Shown here: positions 55,001-64,000 of the stretch, piece after piece
Layout: each line of letters begins with the position of its first letter
Position numbering within the stretch: the first letter of the stretch is position 1
Assembly: GCA_032358165.1 (NCBI GenBank)
Contig: JAALGY010000032.1
Coordinates: 372,001 to 436,000 of the forward strand
Direction of reading: 5' to 3'
Length of the DNA: 64,000 nucleotides
Source: Diplosphaera chodatii
Taxonomy: Eukaryota > Chlorophyta > Trebouxiophyceae > Prasiolales > Stichococcaceae
Position numbers and translations under genes: made by a program
The notes under the pieces: generated by a model
Told to the model about the DNA's origin: nothing
The model's input: only the letters and a program-made list of their open reading frames with translations
Database searches by the model: none

Positions 55001-55334
55001 TTTTTTAAATGATGCATGGGTGGTGCCTACTATACACTCTCGTGGGGGCAGCTGTTCATGCTCACAGACCCAATTCACGCTGCAGCAGATGACGGAGGAC
55101 GAGCAGAAGGCGGTGCTGCAAGCAATGTTTGATGCAGACCCGATGCTGGAGTGGCGCGGCTGGACGGGGCATGGTCATGTCAACCGCTGCCCCAACGGTC
55201 ACATCTACGTCATCGGCAACTGCGGCGGCGCCACGGTCACAGCCCGCTGCCTTGAGTGCGGTGCCATTATTGGTGGTGCCAACCACCGGCTGGCTGAGGG
55301 CAACACGCCACTAGCCATAATGCCGCTGAGGTAG
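40020..55334 (+). CDS. ZNFX1: ZNFX1-like SF1 RNA helicase with NFX1-type zinc fingers and an RZ-type finger
   Basis: UPF1-like SF1 helicases of this family bind RNA and act in small-RNA inheritance (worm) and antiviral sensing (vertebrates); the algal role is unknown. About 35 exons. The start MQHNTGRGGGRGAGRGFQGR is an RGG-like leader. An N-terminal region and family-specific stretch (WEDFHAIKLAPTQDEVL, TFATVAERSATELAP) precede the helicase: Walker A GPPGTGKTF (split at 44703/44829), TNHALDSFLEELL (Ia), VVVIEEAAE (II, about 47301-47324), GDHEQLRPKAEVYEL (III), ILTPYVGQLRLI (IV), TIDNFQGEESTVVIVSLVRN (V), VNVLLSRARHGMYLLG (VI). Several Cys/His NFX fingers follow (49.7-51.97 kb; for example CAKLCGRNLPCGHGC), then LLFLACGHIFPRDSLDG, a helical region and the RZ finger CPNGHIYVIGNCGG...CLECGAIIGGANH, ending at TAG. 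A one-base deletion is apparent just after motif II. At least four introns use GC donors. Confidence 0.94.
41993..42180. repeat. Pentanucleotide microsatellite (ATACA/ATATA) in a helicase intron
   Basis: About 190 bp of nearly uninterrupted AATAC and AATAT five-base units, interchanging between runs of (ATACA)n and (ATATA)n. It lies in an intron of the ZNFX1-like gene just before the exon beginning near 42210. It is by far the most AT-rich stretch of the window. Confidence 0.95.
52021..52122 (+). repeat. Imperfect tandem repeat in a helicase intron
   Basis: Three degenerate copies of a unit containing CTACTACTGCTCAACAGAT (about 52030, 52056 and 52097; the third reads CTACCCACTACTCAACAGAT), spaced about 26 and 41 bp, inside the intron 51970-52181 that starts with a GC donor. 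Confidence 0.8.
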
Positions 55335-56283
55335 ATTGCAGCTGTGTAAGGCAGGGGCTCCGTTTGACTGTACAGTATTTTTGACTCGTCAGAGTCGGTG
55401 TTGCCAATCAATGTCCACTGTCCTGATAGTGTTGTATGTCAGCATGCCACATGCAAGAGTTTGCTGTGCATGTTGTGCAGCACCATTGTGTAACCACTTT
55501 CTAGCTATACAGCACGCAGCACGACGGGTTCTACAGCTTTGGCGCGCTCACCAGAGCAAAAACAAGCCAAGTGCTGTCAGTGCTGCGAAGCATAGGCACC
55601 GCATTCGGCGATGCCTGCATACACTGGTCATCAAGAAATCAGACGTCTGCTTGATGATCAATATATGGACAGTGGGCTGCTCAGCACACAACAGTAGACA
55701 GCCAAAGAGGTGTACAGCCGTATGTTTGGCAAGGCTATATGGTTGCGGCAGGACCCCAGGCAGATGTTAGCCGTGCATATAGAGTGCTTTCCGTCTGCCG
55801 TGTGCAGCGTTGCAATGCTATATGGTGTGATGCTACCATGGAGGGAAAACCACTGCTGCTGGCTGCCGGGCGGGCCATAGAGCCATGGCTGGTGCAGTGC
55901 GCGCACATGCTGCAATACATCAGTTGCAAAGAGCCACTATGTAAATCTATACGATCCTAGACCACAGGGGTGGCCAATAAAAATGAATCATGTGCCGGGG
56001 CTGCCGGCTCGGCAAGGCTGGGGTGCCGGGGAAGGTCGATGGGCTGCTGGATGCAAACTGAGCATGTTGTCTGACCTGCAACCGTCTCATCAACACACTC
56101 TCTCTTTCGAAGCACTTCCTAGTCTCCATGATGCTTTGCCACACGGGTCCGGCTGTTACTCGAGCAAGCGTGTTCTGTGCATGATCAGGTACATCAGAAA
56201 GTCCTTGGGGCTGTCTCGGCGCCGCACCGGCGACAGCATTGGGAAGTAGGCTTCTGACGCCTGCGGGCGCAGTCACGGTGCCC
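55335..56283. other. Intergenic region, helicase 3' side / taspase 5' side
   Basis: 949 bp between the helicase stop and the taspase ATG. No frame with family motifs is seen on either strand. It should include the helicase 3' UTR and the taspase promoter. An unidentified upstream taspase exon cannot be excluded. Confidence 0.45.
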
Positions 56284-58676
56284 ATGCTTGTAGCAGTCCA
56301 TGTTGGCGCCGGCTACCACTCCAAGAAGCTTGAGCAGCAATATCGCGACGGTGATGCACTGCTGCGCATTGGCATGCCTCCGGCGCCGATGCTGTGTGCC
56401 AGTGTCATCCGCGCAGCGCGTTCCCATACCTGATTTGGTCCCCGTGCATGACGCCAAATCTCATGCACGTGCGTAGCAATGCGTCAGGCGTGCTGCGCTG
56501 GCATGGCGGTGCTGGATGCTGCCGCGGATCGCATGGAGGCAGTGGCCGCCGCCATTGCCGTGCTGGAGGTGACCATGCAGTGCACCTCAGGCACCGACAC
56601 CAGTCGCAGCTGCTGCGGGACCTTTAGCTGACAGCCAGCAGTGTGAAACGCTGCCGCTGCACTGGACGTGTTGCCCGTTGTATACCAGCACCCAATAGCG
56701 GCAGGTTGAATGCCAAATGCTTCCTGTACATATAACAGGAAGCATGTGGCCAACCTTGCGTAACCAACAAGAATGGCCGTGTGATGTAAAAGCAGGATTG
56801 CAAAGCCTGCAATGCGGGCCGCGGGTCCAACCTGACGCTGGCCGGCACTGTGGAGTGCGATGCGAGCGTGATGGATGACACTGGGGCCTTTGGCGCAGTG
56901 GCGGCAGTTCCAGGTAAGAGCAATACTCACATTTGAACATCCCTGCGTCCTTGCATGCGAGTTGCGCGTGACGTGCCAGGCACTCACAGCGAAGCACGTC
57001 GCTCATTGGTGATGTTTGGTGGGTGCAGCTGACATGGATGCCATCTGGTTCATTACAGGGGTGACAAACCCCATCAAGGTGGCGTGCCGCCTCGCTGTTG
57101 AGGGCACACAGCCACTGTCGCTTGGGCGGGTGCGACCCATGTGCGCCTTGCAACAGGCAACATTCATGGCAGAGGCAATGCTAGCAACAAGGAGTGCAAA
57201 CCTTGGGAACACCTTCCTTCCCACCTGCTTGCTTTGCAGCATCTCCGTGGCGGGAGGGGTTCTTTCTCAGAACCCCTGACCACAAACTCCTCTTGCAGGG
57301 TGCTGGCTGGCGATGCGGCGCGTCAGTGGGCGCTCAGCCGGGGCCTGCCCGCTGCACCGACGTCCGAGGAAGCCGAGCAGGTGCGCCAGTTCCATGCTCA
57401 CGGGTCTGGCGCCATCACATGTCGTCACATCGCTATATGAGGACGGCGCCTGCGCATGCAGGAGGAGAGGCACTCTGCAGGGGCATCCATGCCATCCAGC
57501 CATACTTGTACAGCGTATGACGCTGCCACCTCGTGGTTTGAGTCTCTGCTGCTGCTGTCGCAGTGGCACATCACGCCCCAGGCTCGCAGCCAGTGGGAGC
57601 GCTACCGCGCCATGATCGTAGCCGCCGAGGCTGCCACAGCCTCGACGCTGCAGCAGCCAGAGTCAGTGTTCTTGGAGCCCAAGGCGGGCTGCCGGGCTGG
57701 CGCGCCAGCGGAGGCTGCTGTGCAGGCGTCTCAGCCCTCAGGGGACTCGGGCACAGCAGTTGGAGGGACACACCCCGCGGGCAGGGTACCCAAGCGGCAG
57801 CGCACCAGCGCCGCTGCTCCAAACCCTGATGGACGCTTGGCCCACTGCAGCAGTTCCCCACTATCGGCAGCCGCAGGTGCAGCAGACAGCGGGGGCTGCA
57901 GCAGCGTGCAGGGTGCAGCGGACGGGTGTGACCGCAGCGTGGTGCATGACACAGTCGGCTGCATCGTCGTTGATGCTCACGGTGGGTCCAGCTGGCTGCT
58001 GACCATGCTCAAGGCAATTGCATGCATCATCTCAGTGCAAAAGGTGCGACCATGTGTATGTAGCAGGCGCGATGTGAGAACCATGAGGGTTTTTGTGGTA
58101 CCGACGTCTGAGGCAGAAGTGCTGCTCAATGCGCAGCAGCTGTGTATCTGACGGTGCGGATTGGCAGGGTTGCAGGCAGGGTGGCCACGGGCGTGTCTTC
58201 AGGCGGCATCGCCATGAAGACCGCCGGCCGGGTGGGCGAGGCGGCGGTCTTCGGTGCCGGCTGCTACGCCCAGGCGGCCTCGGCCGGCAGGTGGGCTCCA
58301 TAGGTTCACAACGGCAACCATGAGGCTTGAGATCAGCAGTGTTCAATAGATTGAGGAGCTTCAACTTGTGGGACGGTCGCCGCATCCAAAATTCTAAAAT
58401 GTGGCCAAGCCGTCAGGAGGGCGCTTGTCAGACATCCAGCCGTGCCCTGATCCTGTGGCTGCTGCCTGCTGCTGGCCGCATGCCTGACGCCCCTTCTTTG
58501 TGATGCTGTATCCAGGCCAGCGGTGGGGTGCAGCGTCTCGGGGGTGGGCGAGGCGATCGTCCGGGCCGGCCTGGCACGTGCTGTGGCTGCTGCCGCCGCC
58601 GACGCCGGGACCGACCTGGACACGGCCTGCAGCACGGTCCTGCAGGAGGGCATCCTGCAGGCACGCCCTGCTGCTG

Positions 58677-58725
<49 letters not shown>

Positions 58726-59230
58726 ACAGGGGGCCAGAAATTTGATCAATTCCATTAACCATTTGTCTGGGAATGTGGACTGCAATGCATAGCTTGGGGC
58801 CATGGTGTGGTGTGCCTCAACATACGCTGCATCTGGCACACTTTTGTGAAGTTTGCTCGTCTGGCAGGCACCTGGGGAGCCGAAGGACTGCGGTATCCTG
58901 GCGGTGCTGGTGCATCCTTGTAGTGAAGGCAGCAGCGGGAGTGCCACTGGAGACACCGTAGGCAGCGGCGGCCGCGGCGACAATGGCACCTCTCATGTCA
59001 CGCTGGCGGTCGTGCACTGCTCAGCGTCAATGGGCATTGCCTACTGCAGCTCGCCTGCTGCTGCCGACGGGTTCCAACAACACCAGCCGAAGCAGCAGCA
59101 GGTGGCCACCACAGATGCTAGGGATGTGCAGGAGCGGCACAGAAGACGCAGGGTGCATGTGCAGTTTCTGAGGCAGGCGGTGCATGATTCTGCGAGACCG
59201 ACCGTCTGCAGCTTTGCAACCTCGGTGTGA
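56284..59230 (+). CDS. TASP1: Threonine aspartase 1 (taspase-1), Ntn-hydrolase
   Basis: Type-2 asparaginase-fold endopeptidase that self-cleaves before a catalytic Thr; animal taspase cuts MLL and TFIIA after Asp. Start MLVAVHVGAGYHSKKLEQQY at ATG 56284 matches the conserved N-terminus, so no upstream residues are needed. Further exons give AMRQACCAGMAVLDAAADRM, NAGRGSNLTLAGTVECDASV, TNPIKVACRLAVEGTQ, GRVRPM, DAARQWALSRGLPA, then a low-complexity insert and VVHDTVGCIVVDAHG, with the self-cleavage Asp-Thr at about 57950. ATGVSSGGIAMKTAGRVGEA and AVFGAGCYA follow, then CSVSGVGEAIVRAGLARA and the last exon from about 58866 to TGA 59230 (VTLAVVHCSASMGIAYCSS). The inserts before the catalytic Thr and the poly-Ala run from a GCT repeat make it longer than the animal enzyme. 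Substrates are unknown. Confidence 0.94.
58669..58725 (+). repeat. GCT trinucleotide tract (poly-Ala in taspase)
   Basis: About 19 tandem GCT units, one interrupted by GCTCCT, encoding an Ala run (ARPAAAPAAAA...) between the conserved helix of taspase and the final exon. It is in frame and is likely length-polymorphic. Confidence 0.9.
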
Positions 59231-59405
59231 TACAGCATCGTTTCCAAGCAGGGTCCATAGAGTTATGCAGCACTGACAAGCGCGACAATGTGCCATCACA
59301 CAATGATACTCATGTAAGAGCCCCATGAGCTCGTGACTACAGCATACACACGGAATAATATACAAAGTTACACGTCTGGTTGCTCAGCACGTTGCAAGCT
59401 CAGCC

Positions 59406-62060
59406 CTATTGGGCGGACTGGTCATGCGGCGCTGCATCAGGGGGCTGTGGCCCTGCGTCAGTTTCTGCAATCTCTGCTTCCTCGGCTTCCCGCTGCCGCC
59501 TCTGTCGATCCCGCAGCACCTCTGGCGGCGTCCATATGAACATCGGCACCTCATCTGCACATAGCATCAATCACCAGGTCACACGCTGGCTAATAGTGGG
59601 TATCTCATAGTGCTGAGCTGGGTAGAAAAGTCCAGGTAAGACGTCACCGCCACTGGCCACCAGGACGACGGCAAAGCGGCTTGGCGCAGCTGCATTGGTT
59701 GGCAGAGGCACCTGGGCTGCTGCCGCCGTCGGCTGGTTCGCCGCCATGTTGCAAGGCGGCGTCACCCGACTGCGCCGCTGGATCAGTCGCCGCCGCGCCT
59801 GCCGGCGTGCGCGCGTCAGCCTGTCCCGGATCCTCTGGCTCAGGGGGCCCAAGGAAGCCGAGGAACGCTGCCAGCCGCGTCCTGAGTACACCCTGCAGCG
59901 CACATCTTTACGTACATGCCTGCTGCCAAGCGCTGGTCGAACCTGCTCCACATGCCTTGCACTGCTTGGCACCGTAGGGCACACCATGTTGCTGATGACA
60001 GATGTCCACACGGCAGCTTGGACTGCGCCCCGGACAGCATCATGAGCCTGGAACATACCGGCTGCCGAGTGCCCTGCTCCAGCAGTAGCTGCCGTGCAGC
60101 TGCGTGCGTCTGCTCTGCGCTGTGCCTCTGCCGCCTGCACTTGCACAAATGGACGTAACACAACATTGATGAGAGTGGAAAAAGTTGCTCTGGAATTTGA
60201 AAGCCATCTCAGTAGTGTGCACCACACGAAGCCGCAAGCACAGCGGGCGATCCAACACTCTGAGCCCTGGCACAGCGCTCAACAGCCGGCTGCAATGCAG
60301 GAGGTCTTGAGGCCCGGGTGCGCACTTGGCTGGGGGCCGCGGCAGGCGGAGCAGCGCGGAGGCCGGCAGCAGGGAGGAAGCGGGAAGCTGCACGCGGGAC
60401 GAGCGCAGCAACTGCCTCATGCCCGCCACCGCTGCCGCCGGCACCCGCTCCCCATACGCCGCCACATGCCTGCATCGCATAGGAGGTTCTATGGGTCTTC
60501 TGCTGGATCTGAAGCAAGGTATGCAGGCAAGCAGTATCACAAGTAGGCCATGCCATACGCGGGGATGTACCACATGAAGATGGAATGCTCATCTCATGGC
60601 GGTCATATGAGCAGCCACTAATGAGCGGATGATGTTGACAGATGTACTTTACTTATGCCAGCTTGCAAGCACACGCTGCACCTGATGGCCAGGTAGTACT
60701 CCATGTCCTCCATCTGCTGCTGCCGCCGCCCGTGCAGCAGCACCCGCAGGTAGCCGCCGACCTGCAATGTGCACCGCACCAGAGTTTTGACGTCTGGGAT
60801 GTATCTCGGGCATCTTCACCAGACTATTCCTACACACATGGGAGTCATCAGCAGTGGGCCCAAAAAACTGATGGGGCAGGGCGCCAGCTGCCGTGGGGCC
60901 GCACCGGCGCCTGGGGCGGCAGCTGGAAGGTCTGGGGCCAGTCCGCCGCCGCCACATCGTGGGGCGGCCCGGCGGCATGCAGCGCCGTGGGCGACGGCCC
61001 CACCTCGAAGCTGACCTGCAGCGGCGGGTACACCGGCTCCCTGTAGCACAGCCAGCAGGTGGGATCAGCTCCCATTGCCCTGATACCGTTGTTCCCCCAG
61101 AGCTGCGCGACCGCGCTGTTGAGATCAGGGCCCTCATAGCGAATGTTGAGAAGTGGTTGATGCGCTTGGTGAAACATCCATCATATCACAGCATAGGTGA
61201 GGGCCATCTCACAAGACAGCACACAAGAGTGCCACACCAACTGCGACATCACAAACGCCACCTTCAAACTGCCTCGCATCCTGGGGATTGGGCCAGAGCG
61301 CAGTCAGCTGCGTAGTAGGGTCACAGGTGCTTACCCGAACTGGTAGCGGGCCCGGTACACGGCCACTGACACCGCGCGCAGCACACACAGCGGGTCCGCT
61401 AGGCGGTACGTCAGCGCGTCCATGCCCTCGGGGTTGGGCCGCCCTGTGCTGCTCCAGAAGCTGTCGTCGTCCACCGTCGTGTTGTCTGCAGCAAGGGTGC
61501 AACGCAGGGTGGAAATAGGGATGGCCGTATGGATGTCAGCAAATCTGCAACCCCCTGGCTGGGCCGCCCCATGCTGCTGCAACAGCTGTCGCCGTCCACC
61601 GTCCTGTTGTCTGTGGCGAAGTGGCCAGGGTTAATGTGGAACAGGCGTTGCACGCTTTTCGAAACCCACAGCCGTGCTTGCGAGCTGCGATGGGCCGCCA
61701 GTGGTGTGGGAAGTGGGACCTGCCCAAAGAACAGCGACAACCGGAGTGTCAACAGCCTGCGCCTGGGAGCACGCGCTGCTGGCTGCAACAGCGGCTGCGT
61801 CACCGCCATCAACGCGCATCAAAAGGCTTGCCGGTGAGTTGCACATTTCACGACGCACCAACAGCCTGCTCCTGTGCGTCGGTGGAGCTGGCGGCGACGC
61901 CGGCGGCGACCAGCTGCTCGTGGCGCAGGGCGTCTGCGGTGGCGCGCGCGTGCGCGGAGGCCAGGGAAGCGCCCGCCTCGCACTCCTCGTCGTCGCAGAA
62001 CTGCAGGCCCCTCGACCGCAGCACCGCCCGGATCTGCCCACCGAACAGGGCTCAATTGAA
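59406..62060 (-). CDS. Plant F-box At4g00755-like protein (N-terminus, and any F-box, not found)
   Basis: Phase-consistent exons on the minus strand give, in order: IRAVLRSRGLQFCDDEECEA and AGVAASSTDAQEQAV (about 62050-61860); DNTTVDDDSFWSSTGRPNPE, ALTYRLADPLCVLRAVSVAV, YRARYQFG (61495-61333); EPVYPPLQVSFEVG and DWPQTFQLPPQAP; VGGYLRVLLHGRRQQQMEDM, EYYLAI; RHVAAYGERVPAAA; and later exons ending PMFIWTPPEVLRDRQRRQRE and TAG at 59406. The SSTD...DSFWSSxG, YRLADPLCV and QMEDMEYYLAI blocks in this order are those of plant F-box proteins of the At4g00755 group, possible SCF ubiquitin-ligase adaptors. I could not find the F-box, so the 5' end is open (perhaps an exon near 62283-62200). The stop faces the taspase stop 175 bp away. 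Confidence 0.78.
61433..61625 (-). repeat. Tandem copy of an exon start in the At4g00755-like gene
   Basis: The start of the DNTTVDDDSFWSSTGRP exon (61495-61436) has a diverged copy 115 bp upstream in transcript order (about 61611-61550). That copy reads DNRTVDGDSCCSSMGRPSQ after an intact CACAG acceptor and in the same phase. Only the first part of the exon is duplicated. Confidence 0.75.
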
Positions 62061-62924
62061 CCGAACAAGGCTCGGTTGAACAGTTGTACCATCAGGAAAG
62101 GCCAGCCAGCGCATGGCAAGCGCCGTCAGTATCAGCCTGTCATGTTGATAACTGGTCGTCACTGCATCACGGCCACATCATGCAGCATGCCTGCATGCGG
62201 AAGACATCCATCGCGGCATTCTGCTCGTCCCGGGGGCGCCATGCCACCAGCGCCATGCCGTTACAGGGCGGGAAGCCTGGAGACCTAGAGGTAACAAGGA
62301 TCATCAATTGCAACTGCTGCAGCGTGCTGAACCATACTGGTGTCAGATACTTGGGCAGCGGCATTGCATAGCACCTGGTGCGCTCACTCACCACAGGTTC
62401 ACTGCAAGAACCGCAAGCCGTCGATGTGGATGAGCGGCCGAGTGCTGACCGCTGGATTGACTGTAGTTGCTAACAGGTACCCTTCGCTGCTGTAACGGTG
62501 ATCTTTGGGAGGTTAGCCAGCACGGATGTGCAGCTCCGGAACCTACCAAATGTTGTCAACTCCTTGCCAAATGTCGCTCGTGCTCATACATATGGAACAC
62601 GGTTCCACGAAGCTGAGTAGACCGGGACAGTGATGCGAAGTGACGTCGCGCACCGGGGTCAATGTCTTGGTCGTTGCTACAGGGCATGGGCTGCCTGTGT
62701 AAATGTAGCCTGTGTAAACCTCACTTGCCCGCGCCAGGAAGATGCGATTCCATGGACCTTGGCAAGTATGTTGCATGGCACCACACTCTCTGTGAGGCAA
62801 GGGCAGACTTGAAAATGTCTCGCCGAGCTCCGTTTGAGTGCTGCAATCTGCTGCCGCTGCCGCTGCCCAGTGTGGTCCCCATGAAAGCCAGAGGCTACCC
62901 TGCTGTCAGGTTCAGCGAGTCGGC
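62061..62924. other. Region between the At4g00755-like gene and valyl-tRNA synthetase; no firm gene
   Basis: It probably holds the unidentified first exon(s) and promoter of the At4g00755-like gene and the 3' UTR of valyl-tRNA synthetase. A minus-strand frame at 62283-62200 (GMALVAWRPRDEQNAAMDVF) looks coding-like but would need a non-GT donor and could not be joined securely. Confidence 0.4.
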
Positions 62925-64000
62925 TCACTGCGTGGCCGCCAGCTGCACCATCTGCTCCAGCTTCCGCTTGACCGCCTCCAGCTGCTCCTGCCCCTCGGCC
63001 TGCACAGGGTCAGCCAGCTGTCACCCTGCCGCCGTGGGAGCCAGACACTTCACGATGCGCCGGTTCGTAGCTGCATGCATTCACTTCGGCATGTGGTCTG
63101 CGGACAGCCGAGGCCATCTCATATGATGTGCTGCGGTGACGGCATGCGCACCTGCGCCTGGCGAGTCTCGTCCACCACCGCCGCCTGCGCGTTCTCCAAG
63201 AACTTGGGGTTGGACAGCCGCCCCGTCAGCCCCGCCAGCTCCTTCTCCAGCTTGGCCTGCTGCTTCCGCAGCCGCTCCGCCTCCTTCCCCGCGTCGAACA
63301 GCCCTGCAGACGTGAGCATTGCCTGCTCTTCGCAGCATTGCAAAAGGCGGACGTCGGGTCCAACGGTTACCACATCTTGCTGATCAAACTTGGCTGACAT
63401 GCAGCGGATAGTCTTCCGCCTGCAAGGTGGCATCCGTTTCTGCAGTCCTTTGCCATAACCAGGCTGATCGCTTGCCCCTCAGCACTGGCTGCACCCTCAG
63501 CCGGGCTTCAGTCAACCCGAGTAGTGGTCGACACCCCAGATGCAGTGTTACAGAATGGTGCTTCCCACCTGCCAGCGGAAGCACAACCTCCACGCCCTCC
63601 GCAACCACCAGGCTGATCTGCTGCCCCTCGCCGCCGGCGGCCGGCGCGGCTTCCGCCACAGCAAAGGCCGCGGCATCCAACTTGGCCAGCGTGCGCACCA
63701 CCGCCGACTCGCTCTGCAGCGCTTCCCTGCGCATGTTTGGCCCAATGGCATGTGCTGCTGTTCACCTACAGCCCTGGCACCACCAGCAGATGCAAGCTTC
63801 AGCTGGCCCGCACACAGGGCGTGTGCAACCTTGAACAGAAGTGGGTGCCCGTCTTTGCAAGCACATCAGTAGTGGCCGAACAGTGCTGCACGGGTGTCAT
63901 GCATGCAGTCGTCAACAAAGCCGCAGGGGAGGTGTCATGCCTGAGGGCTGTGTCGCCCGAGACGACGACTGTGGCTGCCACACGCTTGCCGGGGGTGACG
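62925..64000 (-). CDS. VARS: Valyl-tRNA synthetase, C-terminal part (cut by the right edge)
   Basis: Charges tRNA-Val with valine. Only the C-terminus is in the window. From the right edge the minus strand reads VTPGKRVAATVVVSG (anticodon-binding region). Then EALQSESAVVRTLAKLDAAA and ISLVVAEGVEVVLPLAG (about 63730-63573). Then the characteristic coiled coil GLFDAGKEAERLRKQQAKLE, KELAGLTGRLSNPKFLENAQ (63302-about 63152). Then the last exon AEGQEQLEAVKRKLEQMVQL and AATQ, with TGA at 62925. The C-terminal coiled coil of the bacterial/organellar ValRS type is complete. Whether the enzyme is cytosolic or organellar cannot be judged from this fragment. Confidence 0.92.

Noticed and set aside
61640..61760. 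A possible third copy of the At4g00755-like exon start
   Set aside because: The similarity is too weak and lacks the ACAACxxGACGGTGGAC core; it could be chance.

Overview
The window is nuclear DNA of a GC-rich, intron-dense green alga (Chlorophyta). A trebouxiophyte-like alga is my inference, not something the sequence proves. Reasons: almost every gene is cut by many short spliceosomal introns (roughly 80-350 bp, mostly GTG/GTA donors and (T/G)CAG acceptors); CAG/GCC-rich codon runs give poly-Gln and poly-Ala tracts; one gene is of a plant-type family (At4g00755-like), one encodes a protein with a plastid-type N-terminus, and one intron carries a plant/algal TTTAGGG telomere-like motif. There is no sign of operons, CRISPR arrays, phage or insertion sequences. 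Gene models were assembled by hand from reading frame, homologous motifs and splice phase. For RPT3, spermidine synthase, eIF3h, the EamA transporter and the JmjC protein the exon lengths sum exactly to whole codons.

Layout. 1-294 (-): first two exons of an unidentified gene leaving the left edge. ~1.4-4.0 kb (+): RhoGAP protein. 4.3-6.1 kb (-): proteasome ATPase RPT3. ~6.65-7.1 kb (+): weak small-gene candidate. 7.65-9.98 kb (-): spermidine synthase. 10.98-16.19 kb (+): KDM2/7-like JmjC histone demethylase, followed almost without gap by a Q-rich GYF-domain protein to 22.5 kb (+), with which it could form one gene. 22.9-27.7 kb (-): DYRK/HIPK-like protein kinase. 28.5-31.3 kb (+): DMT/EamA transporter with a plastid-type N-terminus. 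31.9-34.5 kb (-): eIF3h. 34.96-35.33 kb (-): small disordered ORF. 36.0-~38.2 kb (-): thioredoxin-like protein with a SAP-like tail. 38.5-39.06 kb (-): broken, inverted partial copy of the 3' end of the next gene. 40.0-55.3 kb (+): a ZNFX1-type SF1 helicase with NFX1 zinc fingers and an RZ finger. 56.3-59.2 kb (+): taspase-1. 59.4-~62.06 kb (-): At4g00755-like protein. 62.9-64.0 kb (-): 3' end of valyl-tRNA synthetase, leaving the right edge.

Most genes are housekeeping (proteasome, polyamine, translation, tRNA charging) or chromatin/RNA regulators (JmjC, GYF, taspase, ZNFX1). Neighbours are arranged as divergent pairs with 0.6-1 kb between start codons and as convergent pairs with under 0.5 kb between stops. 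There is no evidence that they work as one pathway.

The most interesting locus is the 15-kb ZNFX1 homologue. It has the full helicase-NFX-RZ architecture, an apparent one-base deletion just after helicase motif II, several GC-AG introns (one inside the P-loop), and a degenerate inverted copy of its own RZ-finger 3' end head-to-head with its promoter. GC-AG introns recur in at least three genes here and should be allowed for when annotating this genome.
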